In this document: positions 8,863-16,944 of the stretch, piece by piece
Position numbering within the stretch: the first letter of the stretch is position 1
Layout of the letters: the number at the start of each line of letters is the position of its first letter
DNA from: Bordetella sp. BOR01
GTDB taxonomy: Bacteria; Pseudomonadota; Gammaproteobacteria; Burkholderiales; Burkholderiaceae_B
NCBI RefSeq assembly: GCF_019218885.1
Contig: NZ_JAHUWT010000002.1
Location: forward strand, 1,054,001 to 1,118,000
DNA: 64,000 bases
Direction: 5' to 3'
Made by a program: the position numbers and the translations under genes
The notes under the pieces: generated by a model
Database searches by the model: none
Seen by the model: only the letters and a program-made list of their open reading frames with translations
Told to the model about the DNA's origin: nothing

Positions 8863-9860
8863 GCGGCGGTCTCTCCTGTTTGGCCGGGCACGCGCCGACG
8901 CAGGCGCCGCGCCAATCCGACGATGCCCTTGGGCGCCGCCAGGACGATGACAATCAGCAGGCCACCGGTCAGCATCATGTGGAAATCGAGCAGGTCGCCC
9001 AGCACCACCTGCGTCAGGATGATCATCAGCGTTGCGCCGATGACGGGGCCGGCCAGGGTGCCGATGCCGCCTATCATGCTGAACAGGATCAGATTCAGGC
9101 TGATGTCGATCCGGAACACCGATCCGGCGGTGATGAACCCCAGGCTGTGGCCGTACAGTACGCCGGCGGCGCTGGCCAGTACTGCGCTCAGTACGAACGC
9201 GGCCAGCTTGTAGCGCTCGGTGGGCACCCCCAGCATGGCCGCCGTGTCTTCATCCTGGCCGATGCAGACCAGGCCGGTGCCCATCCGCGACCGGCGCAAT
9301 ACGATGAAGATGACCGCATTCACCACGAACAGCAGCAGGAACAGATAGTAGAAAAGCTGCACCTTGGAAACGCCGGGCACCGCTATGCCGGGAAAGGTGA
9401 ATCCTATGGCGCCCTGGAAGATATCGAAGTTGCGCGAGGCTTCGCCCAGGATCTCGGCGAATGCCAGCATGCCGATGGCAAAGTAGATGCCGCGCAGCCG
9501 CAGCACGGGAATGGCGATCGCCACCGCCACGGCTGCCGAGACCACGATCGCGAAGCCCATGCCGGCCAACATCTTGGCAAACGCCGGGATGCCCGCGCCC
9601 ATCTGCTGTTCGAGCAGGCCCGCGGCGAATGCGCCCAGGCCCACGAACGCGGTGTGGCCGAAGCTCCAGTAGTTGGTGAAGCCGCCCAGCATGCTCCAGG
9701 CAATGGCCAGGCCGCCGAACAGCAATATCTGCTGCGCCACGCGCAGATAGAACGGGGCCGCCAGCCAGGGGATGGCCAGCAGGGCAAGCGCGGCCAGGAC
9801 GATCACCACGGTGGCGTAGGGCGGCCGCGCCTGCGGGCGGCCGGTTGCGGCGGTTGTCAT
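8859..9860 (-). CDS. livM: Branched-chain amino-acid-type ABC transporter permease
   Basis: 333 residues with about nine hydrophobic segments. The LivM hallmarks are GGFTNYWSFGHTAFVGLGA near residue 55 (the usual form is GQLSLGHAAF) and GGIGTLAGPVIGA near residue 240. Start ATG at 9860 overlaps the livH stop in an ATGA junction. It forms the inner-membrane channel with LivH, powered by LivG and LivF. The C-terminal RLARRLRRRVPG is a basic cytoplasmic tail. Confidence 0.93.
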   Translation of the reverse strand: MTTAATGRPQARPPYATVVIVLAALALLAIPWLAAPFYLRVAQQILLFGGLAIAWSMLGGFTNYWSFGHTAFVGLGAFAAGLLEQQMGAGIPAFAKMLAGMGFAIVVSAAVAVAIAIPVLRLRGIYFAIGMLAFAEILGEASRNFDIFQGAIGFTFPGIAVPGVSKVQLFYYLFLLLFVVNAVIFIVLRRSRMGTGLVCIGQDEDTAAMLGVPTERYKLAAFVLSAVLASAAGVLYGHSLGFITAGSVFRIDISLNLILFSMIGGIGTLAGPVIGATLMIILTQVVLGDLLDFHMMLTGGLLIVIVLAAPKGIVGLARRLRRRVPGQTGETAA

Positions 9861-10741
9861 ACTGACCCCTTGTAGGCATTGCCCATGATGCCGTTGGGCC
9901 GCACCAGCAGCATCAGCAGCAACGTGCAGACCATGAAGATATTGGGAAATGTCGCACCTACGTACTGCGACGAAAGCGTGCTGATTTCACCGAGCAGCAG
10001 CCCTCCGAGAAGTGCGCCCAAAGGGCTGCCTATCCCGCCCAGCACAACCGTGACAAACGCGTTCAAGGTCCAGAAGGCGTCATCGGAGGGAGAGAAAGGA
10101 TTGATGATGCCGACGATCACGCCCGAGGCGGCGGCAAAGCCGGCCGACACGCCGAAGGTAAGCGCATAGATGCGCCGGCAGTTGATGCCGCACAGCCCCG
10201 CCGCGAAGCTCTGCTGCGCGGTTGCGCGAATCGCGCGCCCCATCGCGGTCTTGTACAGGACAAGCGCAAGCAAGCCCAGCAGCAGCAAGCTGGCCAATAG
10301 CGCCGTGGCGCGGGCGCCGTCTATGACGATGCCGCCCACATTATGGGTTCCCAGGACCCAGGCGGAATCCAGGGTGTGGATGTCCGGGCCGATGAAAACG
10401 ATGATGATGTCTTTCAGGATCAGGCTGGCGCCAAAGGTGACAAGCAGGCTGGATATGAGGGATCCCCGCCGTATTGCCGTGGAAACCACCCATAGCTGGA
10501 AGAAGGCGCCGAATATGAACAGAATGGCAAAAGCAATGGGAATGGCCATCAGCGGATCTATTCCGAAGGCGTTCTTCACCATCAGCCCGACGTACGCGCC
10601 AAGCAGCACAAACACCCCGTGCGCCAGGTTCACCACGCCCAGCACGCCGAAGATAAGCGAGAACCCCACGGCGGACAGGGCATAGATTCCGCCAAGGATC
10701 AGGCCGTCGACCAGTGTCTGCGCAAGCAACGCGCCGTTCAT
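9857..10741 (-). CDS. livH: Branched-chain amino-acid-type ABC transporter permease
   Basis: 294 residues from the ATG at 10741. The open frame runs further upstream, but that extension is Arg/Pro-rich, lies across the intergenic gap and the 3' end of the binding-protein gene, and has no family match. The true start MNGALLAQTLVDGLILGG is typical of LivH. Later signatures are VNLAHGVFVLLGAY and VLGGIGSPLGALLGG. Eight or so membrane segments. It follows the binding-protein gene by 64 bp. Confidence 0.93.
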   Translation of the reverse strand: MNGALLAQTLVDGLILGGIYALSAVGFSLIFGVLGVVNLAHGVFVLLGAYVGLMVKNAFGIDPLMAIPIAFAILFIFGAFFQLWVVSTAIRRGSLISSLLVTFGASLILKDIIIVFIGPDIHTLDSAWVLGTHNVGGIVIDGARATALLASLLLLGLLALVLYKTAMGRAIRATAQQSFAAGLCGINCRRIYALTFGVSAGFAAASGVIVGIINPFSPSDDAFWTLNAFVTVVLGGIGSPLGALLGGLLLGEISTLSSQYVGATFPNIFMVCTLLLMLLVRPNGIMGNAYKGSV

Positions 10742-10805
10742 CGCGCGCCTCCGGCAAGCCGCGGTGCGTGGTGGAAAAACCAGGTTGGGGTCGTGGGCCG
10801 CCGCA

Positions 10806-12044
10806 TCATGAGCGTTCCGCCCAGGGCGCCGTGGGGTAGAGCAGCGAGGCGGTGCGCTGGGCTTGCGGATAAACGATCTCGAAGCGTTGCTTCTGGATCT
10901 GCCCGATCTTGGCACCCATGACGATCGAGTCTCCGTCGCCTTCCGGAGAAAACTTGATCCGGTTGAACAGTGTCGAGATGTCGGTCTGCGCGAGGGCATC
11001 GCGCACGCGGTCCGGCTTCAGCGAGCCGGCCTGCTGCATGGCATGTACATACGTGGTGATGCATGCCGCGGCGCCCGCGGTATGGTAGCTGAGCGGGCGC
11101 TTGAAATGTTCCCGGTAGTAGCTGACGAACTTTTGCGAATTCCCGAATACCGGGTCTTCCAGATTGACGCGATCGTCCCAGTAGAACTGGGCACAGACCC
11201 CATTGGACTGTGCGCCGAGGCTCTGGCGATACATGGGAAGCTGGGGACCCAGGAACTGATACAGCAGCGGCACATTGGTGCCCGTGGCAATCATCTGCCG
11301 GGCAATGACCAGCGAGTTCTGGTCCACCGTTGTCGTGATGAGCACGTCCGGCGTCCTGGCGCGCAGCGTGGACAGCACGCTGGAGGCATCGCTGACCTGC
11401 TCGGGCAACTGGAACATGTCCAGTAGCTCGAAGCCGGCTTCACGGCAGCCCTTGGCCGCCGCCTGGGCGTTCAATCGGGAAAACGCATCGTTGGTGGCAA
11501 TGATGGATATCTTGCGCGGCCGGGGCTCGATATCGCGGAAGAACGATACGCTTGAATCCCAGGCCCGGCTGGCTCGCGGAAAGAAGCCGAATACCGTGGT
11601 GTGGCCCTGCGTGTAGATCTGGTCGGCAGACGCGCCCACCTGGATCATGGGCTTGCCGGCGGCTTCCGTGATGGCCGCGCAGGGAAGCACGACATTGCTG
11701 CCGTACGAGCCCAGGAAGAAATCGACGCCGTCATCCACCTGGCGCTGGATAAGCGTCGTGGCCCGCGCCGGGTCGCTGGCATCGTCAACCAGGTTCAGGA
11801 TGAATGCATAGCGCGTACCGTCGATCTCTACGCCGCCCAACTCTTCGTTGATGTACTTGATCGCCGTCTCATACCCGAATTTGATGTTCAGGCCGGTTTC
11901 GGCGTAACGCCCCGACATGCCCAGCGAGCCGCCGATGCGCACGTTCTTGGCGGCCGCCGCGCGGGCGTTGATCAGGGGAAGACCCAGCGTGCCCAGCGTG
12001 AGGCCGGTGGCCTGCTTCAGGAAGCTTCGTCTCTTGTTCATCAT
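10806..12044 (-). CDS. ABC transporter periplasmic binding protein (Peripla_BP_6 / LivK-like)
   Basis: 412 residues from the ATG at 12044; an in-frame upstream start at 12092 would put 16 extra polar residues before the signal. The N-terminus MMNKRRSFLKQATGLTLGTLG carries an RR-x-F-L-K motif, so Tat export is likely, with cleavage after a run ending in ARAAAA. The mature part starts VRIGGSLGMSGRYAETG, the usual first strand of LivK-type receptors. It lies between the reductase and livH and should supply the Liv permease with its ligand, probably the aromatic substrate of the pathway. Confidence 0.92.
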   Translation of the reverse strand: MMNKRRSFLKQATGLTLGTLGLPLINARAAAAKNVRIGGSLGMSGRYAETGLNIKFGYETAIKYINEELGGVEIDGTRYAFILNLVDDASDPARATTLIQRQVDDGVDFFLGSYGSNVVLPCAAITEAAGKPMIQVGASADQIYTQGHTTVFGFFPRASRAWDSSVSFFRDIEPRPRKISIIATNDAFSRLNAQAAAKGCREAGFELLDMFQLPEQVSDASSVLSTLRARTPDVLITTTVDQNSLVIARQMIATGTNVPLLYQFLGPQLPMYRQSLGAQSNGVCAQFYWDDRVNLEDPVFGNSQKFVSYYREHFKRPLSYHTAGAAACITTYVHAMQQAGSLKPDRVRDALAQTDISTLFNRIKFSPEGDGDSIVMGAKIGQIQKQRFEIVYPQAQRTASLLYPTAPWAERS

Positions 12045-12110
12045 CTGCTCTACCTCTGGATTGAGTTTGGCATAGTCGTGGCGCGTTGACATCGCAGGGC
12101 CGCTGGGCGG

Positions 12111-13094
12111 CTACAGGTCCAGTATCAGGACGGGACTGTGTGAGCGCGACACGCAGATTGCAATGGCATCGCCGCTTTGATGGGCGTCGTCGCTGAGGAA
12201 TTCATCGCGATGGTCTGGCTCGCCCTCGAGAACACGCGCGATGCACATGCCGCACATTCCTTCCCGGCATGAGTAATCGGCCTGGACACCGTTTTCCCCG
12301 AGGACTTGAAGAATGCTCTTGCCGGCCGGGACTTCGTATGCCCCGCCGCTGCGAGCCAGCTTCACCTGGAAACTGCCCTGCTGTTCGTCAGTTGCGGGTT
12401 CGCCGGCGGCAGTAAAGAGTTCCCAGTGCACGGCAGCGGCCGGCCACGCCCGTGAGGCAATCTGCCGCGCCAGGTCGATGAACATCCGCGGGCCGCAAAT
12501 ATAAAGATGCGTACCGGGGGGCGGCGCGTCCAGCAAAGCCTGCAGGCGGTCGGCGACGTCTTGTCCGGCAAGGCCGAAATGGAAGTGTGCATGCGGCGCA
12601 TGGGGGGCAGCGGAAAGCAGCGTGTGAAATGCCGCGTCACCGGCCGTGCGCGCAAAGTAGTGCAGGGTGTACGGCTGCCCATTGCCGTTTGCCTCGCGCG
12701 CCATTGCCAGCAGCGGCGTGATACCGATGCCGCCTGCCAGCAAGATCACCCGCCCGGCTTGGGCATCCAGCGGGAAGCCGTTGAATGGCCCGCGCGCAAC
12801 AACCGTATCGCCTGGGCGCAGGTCATGAGCGGCACGAGATCCGCCACGGGACGGTGCTTCCAGCTTGACCGCGATCTGATACGTGCCGTGTCCGGAAGTG
12901 GTATCGCACAGGGAATACGAGCGCTCCAACTGTTCGCCGAGCAGTAAATTGATATGGGCACCCGCCGCCGCGTGCGGCAGGGCCGCGCGCTGCGCATGCT
13001 CGAACTCTATCAGCGCTACCTCTGGTGTCTCGAGTTCAGTCGAAACTACCCGCAGAAGCAGCGACGCTCCGTGGCTGGCCGAAAGCTCCATCAC
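12111..13094 (-). CDS. Rieske oxygenase reductase component (VanB-type FMN/2Fe-2S oxidoreductase)
   Basis: 327 residues in the order flavin domain, NAD domain, plant-type ferredoxin. RSYSLC (59-63) binds FMN and GGIGITP (121-127) the NAD(P)H domain. The C-terminal cluster ligands are Cys276, Cys281, Cys284 (CREGMCGMC) and Cys314. This order is that of phthalate dioxygenase reductase and VanB. The start overlaps the Rieske oxygenase stop by 4 nt, so the pair forms a two-component oxygenase in which this protein passes electrons from NAD(P)H to the Rieske centre. The second Met may be the actual start. Confidence 0.95.
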   Translation of the reverse strand: MMELSASHGASLLLRVVSTELETPEVALIEFEHAQRAALPHAAAGAHINLLLGEQLERSYSLCDTTSGHGTYQIAVKLEAPSRGGSRAAHDLRPGDTVVARGPFNGFPLDAQAGRVILLAGGIGITPLLAMAREANGNGQPYTLHYFARTAGDAAFHTLLSAAPHAPHAHFHFGLAGQDVADRLQALLDAPPPGTHLYICGPRMFIDLARQIASRAWPAAAVHWELFTAAGEPATDEQQGSFQVKLARSGGAYEVPAGKSILQVLGENGVQADYSCREGMCGMCIARVLEGEPDHRDEFLSDDAHQSGDAIAICVSRSHSPVLILDL

Positions 13095-14239
13095 TGCTTC
13101 CCAAACATGCGGTCCGCATACTTGCTCAGGAAATGATGAATCGGCTTTTCCATTACCGACATGCGGCCCGGCTCATAGAAGGGAAGGGCCATGTTGCGCT
13201 GCATGGATTCGATCATCGACCGGTCTTCTTCGTAGATCACCTGTTGATACTCGCGGTATACAGCCACTTTTTCCGCAAAATCCGGGTGCGAAAAGAATTC
13301 CTGGGGAAAGAGCAGGTAGATGAACACCTCGCATTTATCCGGGCCCAAAGGCCACGCGACGATGAACTTGACCATGTCGATGCGGGCGAACATCGTCAGG
13401 TTCGGGGGCATGAAGCCCGTCAGCGCGAAACTGTTCTCTTCATGTTCCAGCCAGGGTGCCTTGCCAAACAGGCTTTTCCCATCGGGGGTCGATGGAGCGG
13501 CGGCGTACCGCATGGTCAGGCCGCCATCTTCCTTCAGTTGAAGATTGTCCGGTGTCCAGGAAAAGCGCGCGCCGAACGTCTTCACGTGCAGGACTCCCAC
13601 GTGGTAGTAGTCCATCAGGTTTTCGTGGAAGAACTTCCAGTTGCAGTCGAGCTGCATACAGGTCACGTCGGCCAATTGGCACTGTTCGGTATTCAGGATG
13701 GCGAAGTCTTTCTCGAACTCGCTCATGGCCTGCGCAAATGGGCGCGGCTCGGCGGCGAAATTGATGAAGATATTGCCGCGCCAGGTTTCCAGGTGGATGT
13801 GGCGCAGGCGGCATTCAGCGGGATTGAAGCCGGCCGACTCTTTCATATAGGCTGCGCCGGCCAGCTTGCCGGTCAGGTCGTAGCTCCAGCCGTGGTAAGG
13901 GCATTTGAAGAAGTTGGTGTTGCCGCGCCCTTCGGCGACTTCCACGCCGCGATGGCGGCACATGTTGTAGAACGCGTGCAAGGCCCCCGTGTTGTCGCGC
14001 GAGATGATGATCGGGCGGTTCAGCACACGCCGCGCTTCGTAATCGCCGGAAGCGGGAAACTGTTCCACACGGCCGACGTACAGCCACTCGCGTTCGAAAT
14101 ACTCGTGCATTTCGTGTTCATACAGCTGGGGCGATGTGTAGATTTCGCCTGGCAGGTGGCGAGCTTGCGAAAGTTCGGCACGCGTTTTGCCGATCTCTGC
14201 CGCGGACACCAACTGAATGACTTTCATCTGCGCACTCAT
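13091..14239 (-). CDS. Rieske non-haem iron oxygenase, alpha subunit
   Basis: 382 residues from the ATG at 14239, which has a GGAGAG ribosome site 7-9 nt upstream; an earlier in-frame start at 14293 lacks one. The Rieske 2Fe-2S ligands are Cys94, His96, Cys113 and His116 (CRHRG, CPYHGW). The mononuclear iron site lies around ENLMDYYHVGVLH, with His213 and His218 and acidic Asp210. There is no beta-subunit gene, as in homotrimeric VanA/phthalate-type oxygenases. It heads the operon that ends with the M29-fold dioxygenase, under the perfect palindrome at 14328. It should hydroxylate or dealkylate the imported ring compound. Confidence 0.95.
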   Translation of the reverse strand: MSAQMKVIQLVSAAEIGKTRAELSQARHLPGEIYTSPQLYEHEMHEYFEREWLYVGRVEQFPASGDYEARRVLNRPIIISRDNTGALHAFYNMCRHRGVEVAEGRGNTNFFKCPYHGWSYDLTGKLAGAAYMKESAGFNPAECRLRHIHLETWRGNIFINFAAEPRPFAQAMSEFEKDFAILNTEQCQLADVTCMQLDCNWKFFHENLMDYYHVGVLHVKTFGARFSWTPDNLQLKEDGGLTMRYAAAPSTPDGKSLFGKAPWLEHEENSFALTGFMPPNLTMFARIDMVKFIVAWPLGPDKCEVFIYLLFPQEFFSHPDFAEKVAVYREYQQVIYEEDRSMIESMQRNMALPFYEPGRMSVMEKPIHHFLSKYADRMFGKQ

Positions 14240-14327
14240 GCCTGATTCTCTCCATTGCGATTGCGTCCTGGAAACGCGCGTAAGGTCTCGCACGATCGAG
14301 TTGCCTTGCAGCAGACTGGCCTTGTTA

Positions 14328-14343
14328 TTATACGATCGTATAA
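14328..14343. promoter_or_regulatory. Operator site B (TTATACGATCGTATAA), perfect 16-bp palindrome
   Basis: A perfect palindrome 88 nt upstream of the Rieske oxygenase start, in the promoter region of the eight-gene operon. It matches sites A (4797) and C (15665) at 13 and 12 of 16 positions. The surrounding 20 bases are AT-rich. A TetR dimer is the expected ligand; a GntR-type protein is the alternative. Confidence 0.75.
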
Positions 14344-14456
14344 ATTAAAGTTGACCACAAAGCGCGCGGTGGCATCAAGAAGAAATACCTTGGGGATTAC
14401 CCCAGTCCGACAGGCCGGCCCCGGAAAGGAATTTCCAGCCGGGGGCGGGCACGGTA

Positions 14457-15638
14457 TCAGTCGTTCAGCAACTGCCGGTCGCGCAGCCAGGCCGCCACAA
14501 GCTCGGCGCTATGGTCCAGCAGGTCTGGCTGGCCGGCAAAGTAATGGGTAGCGCCTTCAAGAACGTGAAACGTCTTGTCCTGGCTGCCCGCGGCCTTGTA
14601 GATCAGGTTCGTGTGCTGCTGCGGCACACAATCGTCGGCGGCGTGTTCCACCGCAAGAAACGGAACGCTGATGTTCTTCGCGCAAGCCAGGCCATCGGCA
14701 CGGCTGTCGTCGATCGACCATTGCGATAGCCAGGCGCGCAGCATCGAGAAGCGTGCCAGGCCCACCGGGCCGGTGTTCACCGTTTCGGGGTTGCCCATAT
14801 AGCACCATCCAGGCCGGCGCCCGTTGGGGTCCAGTGCGGGATCCAGGAATCGTGGATCGGCCATGGTGCGGTGGGTCACGAATCCTCGTTCCATTTCGCC
14901 CGTATTCCGGCTACGCAGTTCATGCAGGGTTTCCTTGACGCGCGCCGTGATGCGCCGTACCCGGGCAAGCTGCGCACTACGGAAAGCCTGTATGAAGTCC
15001 GCCGAGTAGGGCGCGCGGGCGGGATTCGACGGATCGTAGATATCCAGTTCCCGCCGGCGCTTGTCCGGGTCATGTTCGTCGTGCACCGACGGATCGATCA
15101 TCTCGCTGAGCATGCGGGCGCGCGACAGGTGCGCGGCCTGGCAGATCACGGCATCGGCGGGGATGAGCCCGGCCGCGGACAGATCGATGGGGTCGCCGGC
15201 GGGGGTTTCAGTGATAGAGGGGTTCTCGGCCTGGGATTGATAGAACAACGACAGCGAGCCGCCGCCGCTCCAGCCCATCAGTATGACGTGCTCGTAGCCC
15301 CACTGTTCGCGCGCATGGCGTATATAGGCGCCCAGGTCCACCAACACGTTTTCCATGATGAGGGCGCTATCGTTCTTGGCGTAGCGGCTGGCCGCGCACA
15401 GGACATGCAGGCCCATTGCTGCCAGGCGGCGTGGCACTGGCAGCAATTGCAGGGTAGAGGCAGGATGCATGAACAGCACCAGCGTGCGCGAGGGTACGCC
15501 AGCCGGCCGCAGGCGTATGCCTTCCAGGTTCACCGCTCCCTGGTTGCCGGCAAATCCGTAGGTCTCGGCGAACTTGCGTTCGTCTTTGAATTGGATATGT
15601 ACCCATTCAGCATCGATCGTATGCGGCGCGTTCGCCAT
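14457..15638 (-). CDS. Alpha/beta hydrolase of the Rieske/Liv regulon
   Basis: 393 residues, no signal peptide, so cytoplasmic. The nucleophile elbow is GWSGGGS with Ser124; the acid is probably in EHAADDCVPQQHT and the His in EGATHYF near the C-terminus. It has a lid insertion of about 150 residues after the nucleophile, which makes it longer than common 270-residue ring-fission hydrolases. It precedes the Rieske operon in the same direction and has its own copy of the shared operator. It may hydrolyse an ester or amide of the substrate before oxidation, or a ring-fission product after it. The exact reaction is not known. Confidence 0.85.
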   Translation of the reverse strand: MANAPHTIDAEWVHIQFKDERKFAETYGFAGNQGAVNLEGIRLRPAGVPSRTLVLFMHPASTLQLLPVPRRLAAMGLHVLCAASRYAKNDSALIMENVLVDLGAYIRHAREQWGYEHVILMGWSGGGSLSLFYQSQAENPSITETPAGDPIDLSAAGLIPADAVICQAAHLSRARMLSEMIDPSVHDEHDPDKRRRELDIYDPSNPARAPYSADFIQAFRSAQLARVRRITARVKETLHELRSRNTGEMERGFVTHRTMADPRFLDPALDPNGRRPGWCYMGNPETVNTGPVGLARFSMLRAWLSQWSIDDSRADGLACAKNISVPFLAVEHAADDCVPQQHTNLIYKAAGSQDKTFHVLEGATHYFAGQPDLLDHSAELVAAWLRDRQLLND

Positions 15639-15664
15639 GCCGGCTCCCCTTGGTTGGCATGACT

Positions 15665-15680
15665 TTATACTATTGAATAA
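15665..15680. promoter_or_regulatory. Operator site C (TTATACTATTGAATAA) upstream of the alpha/beta hydrolase
   Basis: The 16-bp core sits inside a longer inverted repeat (15661-15684) with 8-bp perfect arms GACTTTAT and ATAAAGTC. Its reverse complement differs from site A by one base. It ends 27 nt before the hydrolase ATG (15638), so a bound repressor would block the promoter. Confidence 0.72.
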
Positions 15681-15747
15681 AGTCGGGGAGTGTCAACAAA
15701 GCGAAGCCGCTTGCCCGCATTTCCCGGCAGACCCGGGCCAGGCAGTC

Positions 15748-16779
15748 CTACTGCACCCAGGCCGCCCGGCGGCCCAGGGAGTTCTCGACGGCAATCTTCA
15801 AGTTTGGGCCGCAGCCCGGCGCGATTCTGACCAATTGCTCCACGATCGAGTCCTGCAGCTCGCCGGCGCAGATCTTCAGGACAGACTCGGCCAGGCCCTG
15901 GTTTTCCCCCTTGCGCGTGATCACGTAGATCTCCCGGGAAAATGCCGGTTCCGGCGCGGGCAGGATATCCATCTGCGACACGATGTCGGCGCACTGCAAC
16001 AGGCACAGCGGCGTGGTCAGGCCCCAGCCGACGCCAGCCGCCACAAGCGAGAAAACGACCCGGCTGGTATCGGCCTCGAAGCGCATGGGAAATTCCAGCC
16101 GCATCGTTCGGAAGAACGTCTCTATCGTGGAACCCGAGGCCGTCTGGCCCAGATAGCGAATGATCGGAAGCCCGCAATATTGCAGGTCGTGCCACGTCCA
16201 TTCCCGTTGCCGCTGCGTCAATGCCTTGGGCATGATCAACACATGCGGCTCTTCGAACAGGAAATAGCGGCTCAGCCCGTCAATATCGTTGAACGGCGTG
16301 CTGGATACGATGACGTCCACCTGATGCTGCAGCAGCCCGCCAATAATATTGTCGCTGGTGCCGGTCAGTATGGATATGCGGTTGGATTGCCGCGCCAGCG
16401 ATCGCACCAGCGAAGGCGCGATATTCGGGGATAACGATTCGATGACTGCGGCGCGCACGATGGGCTTGAGCGCGTTTTCTTCGCGGATGCGCGAAATCGT
16501 GCCGGCCACCTCGGCCGCATGCGCTTCGATCTGCTCTTTGAGCACGCGGGCTTCGGGGGTCAGTTCGATCGGCCGGACGTTGCGTTCAAACAAGGTCACG
16601 CCCAGCATTTCCTCGAGCCGCAAGATGCTCTGCGAAACCGCCGACTGGGACAATCCTATGGCGTCGCCGGCCTTGGTGAAACTGCGTTGCTGGCAGACAG
16701 CAAAAAAAGTCTCGAGAGATTTGCTGTAGATGAGCGAAAACGCTTCCGGGATTTGCTTGGGCATCTTGTGATCGACCAT
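15748..16779 (-). CDS. LysR-family transcriptional regulator (lyase region)
   Basis: 343 residues. The helix-turn-helix lies at about residues 20-78 (LETFFAVCQQRSFTKAG, LSQSAVSQSILRLEEMLG). It has a ~20-residue N-terminal extension and a longer C-terminal tail than most LysR proteins; an internal start at 16764 is possible. It is divergent from the aspartase-like lyase gene at 16945 with a 165-bp intergenic region and is most likely its regulator. It is unlikely to belong to the Rieske regulon, whose operators are TetR-like. Confidence 0.92.
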   Translation of the reverse strand: MVDHKMPKQIPEAFSLIYSKSLETFFAVCQQRSFTKAGDAIGLSQSAVSQSILRLEEMLGVTLFERNVRPIELTPEARVLKEQIEAHAAEVAGTISRIREENALKPIVRAAVIESLSPNIAPSLVRSLARQSNRISILTGTSDNIIGGLLQHQVDVIVSSTPFNDIDGLSRYFLFEEPHVLIMPKALTQRQREWTWHDLQYCGLPIIRYLGQTASGSTIETFFRTMRLEFPMRFEADTSRVVFSLVAAGVGWGLTTPLCLLQCADIVSQMDILPAPEPAFSREIYVITRKGENQGLAESVLKICAGELQDSIVEQLVRIAPGCGPNLKIAVENSLGRRAAWVQ

Positions 16780-16944
16780 TCGGGCTCAACAAGCGAGTGC
16801 CGGTAGGCGTCATTACCTGCATTAATGACGCAAATCACGGCACACCATGGAAGGCGGCGGATTGCGCGTTCAGGACGTAGCATGAGCCCGCATTGCGTCA
16901 TGCAACCGAAGCCGACGCCCGACTGAAAAGAAGTGGAGCAAAGC

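Noticed and set aside
8059-9213. A 384-codon plus-strand frame opposite livG and livM
   Set aside because: Antisense shadow rich in Arg, Gly and Gln; the minus-strand frames carry full ABC motifs.
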